Shown here piece by piece: positions 12,401-22,370 of a stretch of 64,000 nucleotides of DNA. Numbering within the stretch: position 1 is the stretch's first letter; each line of letters starts with the position of its first letter. A model generated the notes under the pieces. The model had not been told where the DNA came from, did not search any database, and was given only the letters and a program-made list of their open reading frames with translations. Source of the DNA: Morinoia aosen (Eukaryota > Arthropoda > Malacostraca > Amphipoda > Talitridae); contig CM059564.1 of the NCBI GenBank assembly GCA_030386875.1, positions 41,870,075-41,934,074 of the forward strand. Direction: 5' to 3'. The translations under genes and the position numbers were made by a program.

Positions 12401-13008
12401 CTGGTGATCCGAAGAGAAAGCACGAGGCGCACCATGCTAAGCGCACCTCTGTTGATAAGAGAGCTCGACGGAACGGGCCAAGCAAAGGAGAAGGCTGCCC
12501 CGTAGCCCCCGACCCTCCAGGAGACGCCAAGCACCCACCTCCATTCTCCCTTAACCAGCCTCTCAGTACCGCCTATGCAACAAGCCGCCGTCGGAATCCG
12601 AAGCATCGGGACGAGCACGACGCACTCGCCGACGCACGAGGAATGCCGGGCAACGTTGAGAGAGACCAGGAGACGACACCGGGACCCTCCCAGAGGTCCA
12701 CCACCCGCCAGCGACGGAAAGTTCGACGTTGGTCGGGGAAGCAGAGAAGACTCCTCTACGAGCCACGTCCGCGCAGCAGGTGGAAGGCCACCCACCCGTC
12801 GCTGAAGACAACACCGACGCGTCCCGCGGGGCGAGACGGCTGCGATGAGCCCGTAGAGTGTGGCGCCCCGCCACTGAACCAGCCCTTACCCAGCGCCCCC
12901 CCTCCCCCCCGAAGGCAGTTATTGGTGGCCAGAGCCACCAAGGGGGGGGGGGGGGGAGTGTCGCGTCTTACAAAACACGACAAAATTCAAAGAATTTTGA
13001 TAATTTAG
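9496..13008 (+). CDS. Pao-type Gag-protease polyprotein without reverse transcriptase
   Basis: The frame is open from inside the 5' LTR (GTG at 9349); the first ATG is at 9496. Numbering from 9349, a basic serine-rich region is followed at about 382-600 by the retrotransposon Gag region typical of Pao elements (YAGEAHLFHRWFDALKRRM). A zinc knuckle CYRCLGTHWAKHC begins at 653, followed by CDDCGAENH, and a Pao-type aspartic protease lies at about 735-905 (LLGTDCGDLLYS, LGWAVVGKV). At the expected D-S/T-G active site the sequence reads LDEKSTTSF, so the motif is altered. From about residue 930 the chain is a basic, proline-rich tail unlike RT. It runs through the poly-G tract into the 3' LTR and stops there, consistent with a large internal deletion. 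Confidence 0.85.
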   Translation: MTSLGRKSKPRLPQLEEQFHTELAALNSLLNGAVPRDLKTPSEVDQVHAGIRAKAKTIKRIGDQLVLALEGSGATAEATAVRDSLTIARARRKKLMDSMDRRSEELLGSSSRSVTKEPSQRKNSRSKRTSSKNQQQGAAYQNKPPKPSLAESRSGHRSNHRGRDQASPCHRRQSHQGSSYYSQSQDSESDRSQSLLSASPRHKDGEYERREPPGQGNKQMLIDITEEPSVLLAQITIERSKLRNGNRAENDQPFGEENTESKNARTGAWVDQAFQCHVVEPVRGATAVANALPGDTALAPLMNPSAPAFQPSASTSSPAVVFEARPPVIDGAMRLSMIEDLKKGPSQPYAGEAHLFHRWFDALKRRMERLAVEPIDAIEILTNHTCREPRSLINDILAATYLDTAALLTHIVEQLKTRFGSDDRVADTLLERLAQASDIKGSKGDRTVGLKLRKFSDACLAIHHTMQHNHGLSFLNTDVGLSPIVERLPFFVLDAWRNERSRHRRLTGSLPDFAKFCDFIKTLSDTQCDSFGASNLNWMSARRETAAPARPNLRALRVLYTSSENQTGSCVLHQSAQHATNSCQAVRKMEPQKKKDFIREHKLCYRCLGTHWAKHCKEIVKCDDCGAENHTTTAHINWRAAGNSSETTRRERPSREPSDDRAQSELGERLRAVALASRVPAAEKSACSKVVLADVIDENTGRSCRAYVILDEKSTTSFCSPKLLNALRVTTPKSHYELETLTDQSAARYGRRVSGLKIKGVSEDQTFELPPMLECNSIPDRKKAVATYERVARTPEISHFAHHFLPLDKHAEVAVLLGTDCGDLLYSHSDKQRRKAPFVHHTALGWAVVGKVNDDVNPEGEHSYTVARIVAEVALKTCGPEACLELFSGKDAITQQHSDETSQPRPPDDRGDPEKTKNTRMEDENQAGAPPATRFINQSATNDEMDAQCDPDSAPPKSKKKRKRELPYPGDPKRKHEAHHAKRTSVDKRARRNGPSKGEGCPVAPDPPGDAKHPPPFSLNQPLSTAYATSRRRNPKHRDEHDALADARGMPGNVERDQETTPGPSQRSTTRQRRKVRRWSGKQRRLLYEPRPRSRWKATHPSLKTTPTRPAGRDGCDEPVECGAPPLNQPLPSAPPPPRRQLLVARATKGGGGGVSRLTKHDKIQRILII
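12939..12958 (+). other. Polypurine tract of the BEL/Pao element
   Basis: A run of fifteen G preceded by AA and followed by AG ends directly at the first base of the 3' LTR (12959). This is the expected place for the polypurine primer of plus-strand DNA synthesis. The tract is read through by the Gag-protease frame. Confidence 0.85.
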
Positions 13009-14537
13009 TCCGGCAACATTTTGCGGATCCGCGCTTCGTCCGCAAGAATGACGCAAACGTTTTATTTGTTTGAAGTGCGTGGGAGGAACAGGTTCCCGGA
13101 TAATATTAAGTTTCTGTGTAGTTAGAGAGTGAGCTTGAGTGGGAAAATCATTTGATTTACGTGTTGCCGCGCTGGCTATATGTTCGGGTGTTTTCACACG
13201 ACTTGTGTTAGATAGCGGTGAACGGCTGGTTTCTGGAGCATTCGACAATGCTTCCGGCGGCCGGCAAACCCACCTACATTGAGTCAGACCAGCCATTACA
13301 GTTCGGTAGAGTCTGGTGTTTTCTTTCGGTGTAGCCAATAAGCTGCGGTGTAATGCTGGGAATTAGTCAGGTTCTGGCTTAACGGTATTTTAGCTGAACA
13401 CTGTGATTTACCGATGAATTTTCCTATCTCTGTTTCACTGCTCCAAGTGATTTTGTGTTGATGTCCAAATGTTTTTTTTTGCTCAGCGACATTTGCATAA
13501 TAGTCAAGCCATGTAAGCTATGTTGTCATATATAATATTGGAAACAGTGTCAAGGGTAGTAAATGAAACATGGAGAGACTGACATTTCAATGCTTTTTAG
13601 TTTGACACAGGATTACTTGAAGTTTATCACATTTCATAGATTAACACAAGATTGCACCAACTTGGGAACATGATTTTTCTTGTCTTTGTACTATTTCTTG
13701 TCTTTGTATTATTTCTTGTCTTTGTATTATTTATAACATTCATTAATAGAGGGATGTGAGGCAAGTAAGAATAAATTTAGTCGATTGGCTTCTTACCTAT
13801 GAGCTGTGCTGGGCAAGTTGCGCCAGTCAGCAAGGTGGAAGCCTAAAGTTACGGCATTCAGTAGACTGAGAATAGGCGCGGAAATTTGAGACCACTAGCT
13901 CATACGAGTTGCGTTTTCAAAGCGACGTTGACAAACGTGTACTTGCCTCTCTCATTATTTTTATAATAGAATTTATTGATAATGGTTGATTTGATAACCT
14001 GAGTGACTTGCCCTGCTTTAGAGACCTAATTTTGCTGTCTCTTTTTCCACAGATAGGGTAAAGTAAAAAACAGAGCAATCAATTATTTTATGTCCTAGAA
14101 TATGCTGCTCCAGGTCTAAAGTGAGGGACCTTTCCCCATCGTCTGTAAGTATTTTAAAGTATTCTCTCTCAACCTGTAACGTTACCTAACTCGTCATCCC
14201 TTTATTATTGTGAGGCTTTCATGCGAAAACTATAAACTCGTTGTGCGATCGTACACCTTTTGTTCAAATAAAGTGCCTATTAACTAATGAACGCTGTGTC
14301 AAGATTGTTGGATACGGATGTACATTCGTGGATATATCTTTTTGTGCTTCCTTAAAAAAAAAGGAAAAGACACTTTGAACATTGGCCGAAACAAGCGATT
14401 GATGTGATTGCCTGGTGTCGAGGATTGCGAAGTTTATGTCATGTACTTGTAAACTGTCAAAAGTGCTTTCACCTCACAATGAAAATGCATCGTCCGTGGA
14501 ATTGTGTTGTCTCTCAAAATTATCATTACATGTATTG
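12959..14537 (+). repeat. 3' LTR of the BEL/Pao element, first part
   Basis: It matches the 5' LTR from 7064 to about 8644 with few differences, then breaks at TATTG (14533-14537) where a LINE fragment is inserted. The LTR resumes at 17798 after a second copy of TATTG. Confidence 0.92.
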
Positions 14538-14938
14538 ATTGGTTCAGATCATACCTAACTGATAAAAATAAAACCAACAAAATTTTTACTCTGCAGAAAA
14601 GGGCTGTCAGAGCGGTAAAGAACCTAGAATATAATGCTCACACAAATGATTCTTTCAAAAATTTACAAATACTTAAACTTTCGGATCTCTACAAAATCTC
14701 CATCTGTAATTTCATTTACAAAACATTATGAAATGATGGCGACAATAGCCTAAGACAATTATTGACTGCGCAAACTGGTCATCACGACCATTTAACCCGA
14801 AATAGATGTAAATTCATGCTTCCTTATTATTCAAAGGCCAGGTCGCAACACAGTATTCTCTTCGTTGGAACCAAAACTTGGAACCCTATACCTGCAGAGA
14901 TCCGTGAATGTAATTCGTACAAAGTATTCAAAAGACAT
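14538..14938 (+). pseudogene. LINE fragment, internally deleted RT and C-terminus (left part)
   Basis: The fragment begins in WFRSYLTD, an RT-domain motif, and passes almost at once into FTLQKRAVRAVKNL, which in CR1/Jockey-type LINEs lies some 200 residues further on. The YADD box and what surrounds it are therefore missing. After a stop, a second frame gives FVGTKTWNPIPAEIRECNS, the usual C-terminal tail. At 14938 the fragment is cut by a reversed solo LTR and resumes at 17358. The whole insertion carries the duplication TATTG. Confidence 0.8.
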
Positions 14939-17357
14939 TGTAATGTCGTGCGCTAGCGGAATTGATCTTCGCTTCGGCACGCCATTGAACGGAACTCAGT
15001 AGGACGCCCAAAGGGAAACGAGGTCTCTTCAGGTTTTTTATTTCTTATCCCGTTGAGCCGTATATCTGCACAGACAAATATGATTCAGACTCGGGCTAGG
15101 AATTACGTGACAAAAACCCCAATTTAAGGTTATAGTCGAATGAACAATTAATTTATACGGTGCTGCATGACGAGAAAGGAGCATCCTACATCTTGAGCAA
15201 AACACAGATAACAGCTAAATAATGTTAGAACTAGGTATGATAGTCTAGTGACGGAATTCATAACACAGTATTCGTTGTTACACGAGAGGGGTTTAGCTTC
15301 CCTTAACCACGACAAGATGTTCTGGGATAGGAAGGAGGAAGGCACCATTTATATATCACCGCACGACAAGAAAGAAACTTCATACCGGAGACATAAGAGG
15401 CAATCGGGTAGTGCTAACGCTAGGCATGACTTTTCAATGACCGGTGGGCGATAAGAGTGGTCACGGGGCATAGTCCTCAGAACGACATAGCACAATGATA
15501 TTCCATGAATCAATTATTATCATTATATAGGAAAGTTTTAGCCTCCCGCAACTACGACAAAGATGTTCCAAGAGAGGAAAGAAGAAGGCACCATTTAGTG
15601 TGGAGTTGGAGGAACACGGAATCTGCGCACAAGGTGCACAGGAACAGCAAGCTAGGAAATAAGTTCATGAAACAAGAAAGGTTTCCGTTGCGTTGGCAAG
15701 GAAGAGAATAAGTACCTAGTCGAGGAACCCATTATCAAGAACACCCTGCCAAAGACACACAGCTAGAAACACATTTAGAAAGAACACATTTATGATACGC
15801 ACACGAATATTGTAAAACTCGGGTCACTAACGCTAGGCAATGATACATGAATCGCCTTTTTTGCCCAATGTTCAAAGTGTCTTTTTGATGAAGCATAAAA
15901 GGATATATACATGAATACACATCCGTATCTAACAGTCTCAACACAGCGGTCATTAGTCAATAAGCACTTTATTTGAACAAAGGTGGACGATCGCACAACA
16001 AGTTTTAGTTTTCGCACTGCTTCACAATATAAAAAGATGACGAGTTAGGTAACATCACAAGTTAAAAGAGGATACTCTAAAATACTTACAGACGATGAGG
16101 AAAGGTCCCTCAGTTTAGACCTGTGACATCTTACTTTAGTCTGCAAAATAAGTGCCTACTCTGGCTTTCTTTACCCTATCTGTGGGAAAGAGACAGCAGA
16201 AATTAGGTCTCTGAAGCAGGGGCAAGTCACTAAGGTTATCAGATCAGCCATTATCAATAAATTCTATTATCAAAGAATGAGAGAGGCAAGTACACGTTTA
16301 TCAACGTCGCTTTGAGAACACAAATCGTATGAGCTAGTGGTCTCGAGTTCCTGCGCCCATTCTCAGTCTACTGAATGCCGTGACTTTAGGCTTCCACCTT
16401 GCTGACTGGCGCAACTTGCCCAGCACAGCTCATAGGTAAGAAGCCACTCGACTAAATTTATTTTACTTTGCTATTAATGAATGTTATAAATAATACAAAG
16501 ACAAGAAATAATACAAAGACAAGAAAAACACCAAGACTTCTTAACATCCGTTTCTTTTTGCAAGTCAATCAAATTTTTTGTTTTTTTCTTCTTTGTTGTT
16601 TGATACTCAGCCATAGAAAGTGTATCTTGGGAAGCTCGCATAAGTTTACTACGTCATACTTCACATCAATTACTTTTGCTGACTGCTAAATGATACTTGA
16701 AAACAAAAGATGTTCTTCTTTACCAATAAGTTATAAGAAATTCTGTATCAGCTGATCAGAGTAAAAGAGATAAAATTAGTAAGAACTCAATTTTCTTCAG
16801 TAAGTATAGTAAGGCCATCTGATTTCAGTTTCTAAATTTAGCATCAAATCTGTGACAGAATTTGGCTCCACATTCAAAAACACAAATTACTTGGGGCAGT
16901 GAAATAGAGGTAGGAAAGTTCATCAGTTAAATCACACGCTTTTCCTCTAAAGTACTGCCAAAATGGAACCTGACATTTCCAAACATTACACTGCAGCGCA
17001 CTTGCTATGACACGTTACGACGGCTAGTCTGGCTTAATGTGGGTGGTTCACCAGCGACCGGAAGCATCCTCGAATGCTCTAGAAGCCGGCTGTTCACCGC
17101 TATCTAAACACAAATATGTTAAAAACACCCGAAAATATAGCTAGCGCGGCAACACGTAAACCGAAAGAGTTTCCCACTCAAGTTCGCTCTCTAACTACAC
17201 AATAACTTAATATTAACCGGGAACATGTTCCTCCCACGCACTTCAAACAAATGAAACGTTGGCGTCATTCTTGCGGACGAAGCGCGGATCCGCAAAATGT
17301 TGCCGCATAAATTTATCAAAATTCTTCAAATTTTCTCACGTCTTGTACGACGTGACA
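14939..17357 (-). mobile_element. Solo LTR of the BEL/Pao family in reverse orientation (copy 2)
   Basis: On the minus strand it starts TGTCACGTCGTAC and ends GACATTACA; the duplication GACAT is on both sides (14934-14938 and 17358-17362). It is 2419 bp, longer than the other LTRs, in part because a segment of about 250 bp containing the AGGCACCATTTA motif is present twice (near 15290-15360 and 15530-15600). It sits within the LINE fragment that interrupts the 3' LTR of its own family. Confidence 0.92.
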
Positions 17358-17792
17358 GACATCTTGAGTCTCACTTCCTATCAGAATACTAGTAGTGTAA
17401 GATCACCGTGTCGAAATCTTGCCTCCTACATGTAACTAATGATAATGTCATAATGTAACTTGCCTTGTGTACCATAACCAATCTTCTCTCTGCTCTTGAA
17501 TCGTTTCATCGAACATACTGTTAAATATAGCCGACTTGTAAAATATCGAGTTAATTATCTCAATGATCAGTCTAATGCGAAACTAGGTTAACTGAACTAG
17601 GTTAAACTTTTGTACACCCTAGAATAGCGTGATGGTAGGATGCCCTAGAAGTCGCTGAACTTATTCGGGCCCACAGGTAGCTATATTCAAACTTGTCCAT
17701 TGTACTAGACTTAAGAAACATTCTACCTCTGTATCTCCTGTGGTAAATAAATTGTTTAAATTGTTTAAATTGTTTAAATTGTTTAAATTGTT
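17358..17792 (+). pseudogene. LINE fragment, 3' end with TTTAAATTG tail
   Basis: This is the continuation of the LINE fragment at 14538-14938 after the reversed LTR. No further protein is recognised. It ends in about five tandem copies of TTTAAATTG (17751-17792), a short-repeat 3' tail of the kind made by some LINEs, directly followed by the target duplication TATTG (17793-17797). Confidence 0.75.
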
Positions 17793-17797
17793 TATTG

Positions 17798-18544
17798 TCA
17801 AATGTAGATTGAGCGAGATTAGGAGTACATTGCCTTCAATCACTCCTTTCGACTAGTGACACGATTTCTGCAATATTCGTGTGCGTGTATCATAAATGTG
17901 TTCTTTCTAATGTGTTTCCTAGCAGTGTGTCCTTGGCAGGGTGTTCTTGACAATATGATCCTCAACTAGAGACTTTTTCTTCCCTGTCAATGCAACAGAA
18001 ACCTTTCCTTGTTTCAGGAACTTCTCTCCTAGCTCACTACTCCTGTGTGTCCTGTGCATAGATTCCGCGTTCCCTCAACCTCACACCGAATGGTGCCTTC
18101 ATCTTTCCTCTCTTGGAACATCTTTGTCGTGGTTAAGGGAGGCTGAAACTTTCCTATAGAATGATAATAATTGAGTCATGAGATGTTATTATGCTATGTT
18201 GATCCCATGACTATGCCTCGTGACCACTCTTATTGCCCTTCCATATCATACCTAGTTCTAACATTATTTAGCCGTGCTCCGTGTCTTGCTCCAGAAGTAG
18301 GAGATTCCTTCCTCGTTATGCAGCGCCATATACATTTAATTGATCAATCGACGGCGATCTTAAATTAGGATTTATTGCAATTCCTGGTCAGAGTCTGAAT
18401 CATACTTGTCTGTGCAGATTTACGGAACCAGGAGATAAGAAATAAAAAACCTGAAGAGACCTCGTTTCCCTTTGGGCATCCTACCGAGTTCCGTTCAATG
18501 GCGTGCCGAAGCGAAGATCAATTCCGCTAGCGCACGACATTACA
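17798..18544 (+). repeat. 3' LTR of the BEL/Pao element, second part
   Basis: It continues exactly where the first part stopped (5' LTR coordinates 8645-9390) and ends GCACGACATTACA, followed by the 5-bp duplication AATGT. Short differences from the 5' LTR can be seen, such as one G/A change shortly before the end. Confidence 0.92.
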
Positions 18545-18549
18545 AATGT

Positions 18550-19840
18550 TTTCTTTCTTATTCACGTCCCACAATCGTTTTCATGTTTCTGACTTAAGTA
18601 GACTGTCTTGTGCCACTATTTTTAGTATGAAATTTTATAAAATTCATGCTATAATAAAAAATATTTCCTCTGTTTCCCTCGATTGGAATTCTGGTTTATA
18701 ATGGATAGTTTATGCTGATATTTGCGCACATGCTTACTTGTATATATGTGTACGTGTGCACGCTACGCGTATGACACTCTGTAGAATGCGTATGTATTGC
18801 CTCAATGCATAGAAATGCATTTGTGTATGCTTACGAGTTTGGTGTAAGTATGTGCGTGGGTATGTTTGTGCATGCGTATGTGTATATATCTACATGTATA
18901 CGTGCACATATGTGTGTACTAAACTGACAACTAGCATTTTACTAGAGAAAATGGTCTTTTTTCTGTGCACTCTCAACTTGTAACATTACCTAACTCGTCA
19001 TCTCTTTATTATTGTAAAGCATTCATGTACAAACTATACATTTGTTCTGCGATCATCCATTTATATTTAAATAAAATGCTTATTAACTAATGACCGGTAT
19101 GTTAAAATTGTTGAATCAGAAATACAAAACTTATAATCTTCTTGGTCCTCATGCTTATGTGTACATATATGTGTGTATATTTACATGTATGTGTGCACAT
19201 ATGTGTGTACTAAACTGACAACTAGCATTTTACTAGAGATAATGGTCATTTTCTGTTCACTCTCAACTTGTAACATTACCTAACTCGTCATCTCTTTATT
19301 ATTGTAAAGCATTCATGTACAAACTATACATTTGTTGTACGATCATCCATTTATATTTAAATAAAATGCTTAATAACTAACGACCGTTATGTTAAAATTG
19401 TTGAATTAGAAATACAAAACTTATAATCTTCTTGGTCCTCATGCTTATGCGTACATATATATATATATATATCTGTATGTGTGTGTGTATGTATGTATAT
19501 ATGTATATGTACGTATATATATGCATATGGATTTGTATTTATATTTTTTATTCATGCTTCCTTAAAATGACACTTTTGAACATTTGCCGAAACAAGCGAT
19601 TCATATATTATTTCCTGGCATCAATAATTGCGAAGTTTTATGTCATGTACATGTAAACTGTCAAAAGTGTTTTCACCCCACAATGAAAATGCATCGTCCA
19701 TGAATTTGCGTTATCTCTTATAATTATCATTACATGTATTGTCAAATGTAGATTAAGCAAGATTAGGAGTACATTGCCCTCAATCATTTATTTTCGACTA
19801 GTGACACGAGTTTTTCAATACTCGTGTGTGTGTGTGTATC
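18550..19840 (+). repeat. Relic of a diverged LTR relative, with internal tandem units of about 290 bp
   Basis: Two tandem blocks share TGTGTACTAAACTGACAACT (starting about 18914 and 19204) followed by AACTTGTAACATTACCTAAC. The final 270 bp (19560-19840) align with the BEL LTR segment containing ACATTTGCCGAAACAAGCG and the downstream CATTACATGTATTGTC. TATA/GT microsatellite lies at 19450-19530. This looks like an old, rearranged member of the LTR family that the younger BEL element split at AATGT. Confidence 0.6.
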
Positions 19841-19919
19841 ATCTAAGTGTATTAATTTTAAGATATTTAAAAACCAATGATTGTAATATTGTACAATCTC
19901 TATTGGAAATAAAGTTTTT

Positions 19920-19951
<32 letters not shown>

Positions 19952-19953
19952 TA
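19841..19953 (+). repeat. LINE-like 3' tail with AATAAAG and CTTT microsatellite
   Basis: The sequence ATTGGAAATAAAGTTTTTT followed by eight or so CTTT units resembles the 3' end of a LINE. It is probably the tail of the truncated LINE whose coding part is at 5991-6480. Immediately after it the hAT left arm resumes (GGTGTCCGCTTC near 19964). Confidence 0.55.
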
Positions 19954-19960
19954 TGTATTA

Positions 19961-20117
19961 GTTTGGTGTCCGCTTCTTAAAAAACATAGGATGTCTGAGT
20001 TTGCGGTATCATCGAGACCGAATTCCTCAGTGTAACATTGAAAGATCGTCTTTACATGCAATGATATGTTTGAAATTTTATCAGGATAGGTTAGTAGTAT
20101 TGGATAGGTTGTTGTGA
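19961..20117. repeat. hAT left arm, third segment
   Basis: It contains GAGTTTGCGGTATCAT and CGAATTCCTCAGTGTAACAT, which recur inverted in the right arm at about 27395-27460. The match fades near 20117. Confidence 0.8.
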
Positions 20118-20465
20118 TCGGCGTAATTTGCGCATTTTCCTAACCATGTCGCTTTTGTGCAGCTTTCAGGCCATATTGAATAATTAAAAGACATTAAATT
20201 AAATATAGTAATTTGGTGAATAGCTGTGCCCGAAGTTATCATTTTTGAGTAATGGTGATTTGTCACCGGAGGGGAACTCCGAGTCAAGAGAGCTTTGTGT
20301 GTTCTTGTGCATATGTGTTCGGCATAAACATTTTAAACCTACCCGACTTTCCGTTCTACGTATTGGCAACAGTGGAAAACGCATTAGTGGTGTAGGGTCT
20401 ACAAGAACCGCAGTTGCTACCATATAATGACGATCGCCAGGCCTTCGCGTCGTGAACGTGCTTTG
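20118..20465. other. Unmatched insert in the hAT left arm
   Basis: About 350 bp without a counterpart in the right arm separate two arm segments. No protein or clear terminal repeats were recognised. It may be a further small insertion or sequence lost from the other arm. Confidence 0.4.
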
Positions 20466-20770
20466 CGGCGGTGCGAGTCACGACATAGAATTAGGATAGC
20501 ATAAGTTAGATAATGTTGACGGAATTTTTCCATGGGTCCATCTAGCTTAACGATGACATTGTCCTCGGCATTTCCATGGGTCATGCTGCTACCTAATAAT
20601 ACCCTTGCCCTTGGTTTGTTTGTTTGGTGTCTGTTTCTTCCATTTCTTTGTCACTCACGTTCATAAGGATAGTTATAATGGCCGTATCTGGGATACGAGT
20701 TTCAACGGTGCGAAAAATATTTTTCATCACTGGTACTGTTAGGATGGATATACTGTATTTTTTTATCATC
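20466..20770. repeat. hAT left arm, inner segment
   Basis: It contains TAGCTTAACGATGACATTGT, CTAATAATACCCTTG and ATACGAGTTTCA, all of which recur inverted at 27280-27155 and 23048-22950 in the right arm. A partial relative of this inner module lies in an ALG12 intron at about 59284-59425. Confidence 0.8.
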
Positions 20771-21219
20771 TACATCTTAAAAATTCATTCATGAAAAGTA
20801 TTGAATCCCATTTTTGGCGGGCCGTGCACACTTGTATTAAAATAAAACCATTATAACTCCTACATGGGAGTTATAATAAAATCATTTCCTTATGTATCTA
20901 ATAATGCAAAATTATTGACAAAAAAGTTTCCGATTGTGAAAAAATAAATTCTCTTGCTATGTTAACTATATTGTTGAGAAAAACAACAAAATGAAATCCA
21001 TTCAATAGATATGTGTTTCTAATCGTATTGCAACGTAATGTAGACTAGCTATAATAGCAACTGGCTCCAAAAGTGGACCAAAACATTAGTTTTTCCAAAA
21101 AAGGATTGTCATTTTCGTGTTATTCACACCAAATACGAGTACATACTCTGGCGAAAGAAAATATTAGAATTCGGTAAGCCGCGAAACCGAAAATATCCGC
21201 AAACACGCAACCATCTATA
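20771..21219. other. hAT core, left: non-coding, with a perfect 11-bp hairpin
   Basis: This AT-rich sequence contains no protein. ATTATAACTCC, TACATG and GGAGTTATAAT form a perfect palindromic hairpin at about 20847-20874. Nothing else is recognised. Confidence 0.45.
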
Positions 21220-21795
21220 AGATGAAGAATTGAAAAACGACAATTTCAAGGAACTTGATCATATTTATTAGGAATACGTTTCGGAGTCCAGATCCATCAT
21301 CAGTTCGTAAATTTACAAATCATTATGTCTGCAATAAAAGATAAAGCAAAATGTTGGAAACAGTCATTAAAGGAAATCAAGAAAATAAAAATAAAATTAA
21401 AACATGTCCCAGAAAAACTAAAATCGACAAGATTACTATTTAGTTACAATTTTTTATGGGTAGGAACTATCAGAATTGTGGAGGGCCGGTTTTCGTTTAA
21501 AAATATGTAACGACTCTAAAATTCTGAGGTCACATGCAGTTGAAGCCGAATCTAAGATTTAGTTGCATTTTACTGCGTGATTACGTACTGCGGAGTGTGA
21601 GAAGTAAGCTAATTAGTTCCCCGCGCGGAAGCTTCGACCCCAATGTTCGACCATTCTGTTATAAAAATTTCGTGACGTCATGCCGACCTACGATGATGTG
21701 CACTGCACACAACTGTATAACTGTTAAAAATGAATCAGAGATCGAGGTTCGCATCTCCATCGGAAGCGTATCCATGTACCGGAAAAATGAAGCAA
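21220..21795 (-). mobile_element. Penelope-like element 3' end, minus copy
   Basis: On the minus strand the frame near 21700-21620 reads CVQCTSS*VGMTSRNFYNRM with an in-frame stop and then VEHW, matching the GIY-YIG nuclease domain at the C-terminus of Penelope-like elements. Further 3' it contains the hammerhead-like core at 21253-21307. It is the mirror image of 21812-22370; together they form a 1.15-kb inverted repeat with a short spacer. Stops and indels show both copies are dead. The reverse-transcriptase part is absent. Confidence 0.75.
21253..21307 (-). ncRNA. Hammerhead-ribozyme-like motif, minus copy
   Basis: Read on the minus strand: CTGATGA (21303-21297), a short stem II with only three pairs (GGA with TCC), then GAAAC (21282-21278). 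A possible stem III follows (CGTATT with AATATG), then ATC as a candidate cleavage triplet. Penelope-like elements are known to carry minimal hammerheads at this position. One bulged base and a weak stem II make activity uncertain. Confidence 0.55.
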
Positions 21796-21811
21796 CCATA
21801 AAATTATACAA

Positions 21812-22370
21812 TTCCGGTACAAGGATACGCTTTTGATGGAGAAAGAGCCTTTCTGATTTATTCTTACAGTTGTGTGCAGTGCACATCATCGTACGTCGGC
21901 ATTACGGCACAAAATTTTTATATCAGAATGGTCGAACATCGGGGTTGAAGCTTCCGCACGGGGAATGAATTCGCACAATTCGTACGTAATCACGTAGTAA
22001 AATGCAACAAACCGATATCCTCTGCGGACTTCAAAATCTTAGATTCGGCTTCAACTACATGTGACCTCAGAATTTCAGAGTCGCTACATATTTTTAAACG
22101 AAAACTGGCCCTCAACAGTTCTGACAGTTCCTACCCATCGTAAATTGGAAGTAGATCATGTCGATTTTACTTTCTCTGGGACATGTTTTGATTTTTTTTT
22201 GAATTCGTGATTTTCTTTAATGACTGTATCCAACATTATTTTTTTTTCTTTTATTGTAGTCGTAATGAATTCTAATTTTACGAACTGATGATGGAGCTGG
22301 ACTCCGAAACGTATTCCTAGTAAATATGATTAAGTTCATTGGAATTTTCCTCGTTTTTAAATTCATCAAG
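21812..22370 (+). mobile_element. Penelope-like element 3' end, plus copy
   Basis: From 21871 the frame reads CVQCTSSYVGIT then NFYIRMVEHRG, a stop, and SFRTG, the GIY-YIG signature (YVG..T, R..EH.G). A trailing region continues to about 22140. A hammerhead-like core lies at 22281-22335. The copy is fused head to head with 21220-21795. It lacks the RT domain and is broken by stops. Confidence 0.78.
22281..22335 (+). ncRNA. Hammerhead-ribozyme-like motif, plus copy
   Basis: CTGATGA at 22285-22291, then T, GGAG, loop CTGGA, CTCC (a four-pair stem II), then GAAAC at 22306-22310. A possible six-pair stem III (CGTATT with AATATG, one G-U pair) closes a CCTAGTA loop. The order and spacing fit the C3-A9 and G12-A15 core of a type I hammerhead. 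The predicted cleavage triplet here is ATT rather than ATC in the sister copy. Confidence 0.6.

Larger units (their letters stand above)
7064..18544 (+). mobile_element. BEL/Pao LTR retrotransposon, non-autonomous, with nested insertions
   Basis: Two LTRs starting TGTCGCGTCTTACA and ending CGCACGACATTACA flank a 3.57-kb interior; the duplication AATGT lies on both sides (7059-7063 and 18545-18549). The interior encodes Gag and protease regions of the Pao type but no reverse transcriptase, RNase H or integrase. The 3' LTR is interrupted by a LINE fragment, itself interrupted by a reversed solo LTR. Without the insertion the two LTRs are 2327 and about 2326 bp and nearly identical by eye, which suggests a recent insertion. 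Confidence 0.93.
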
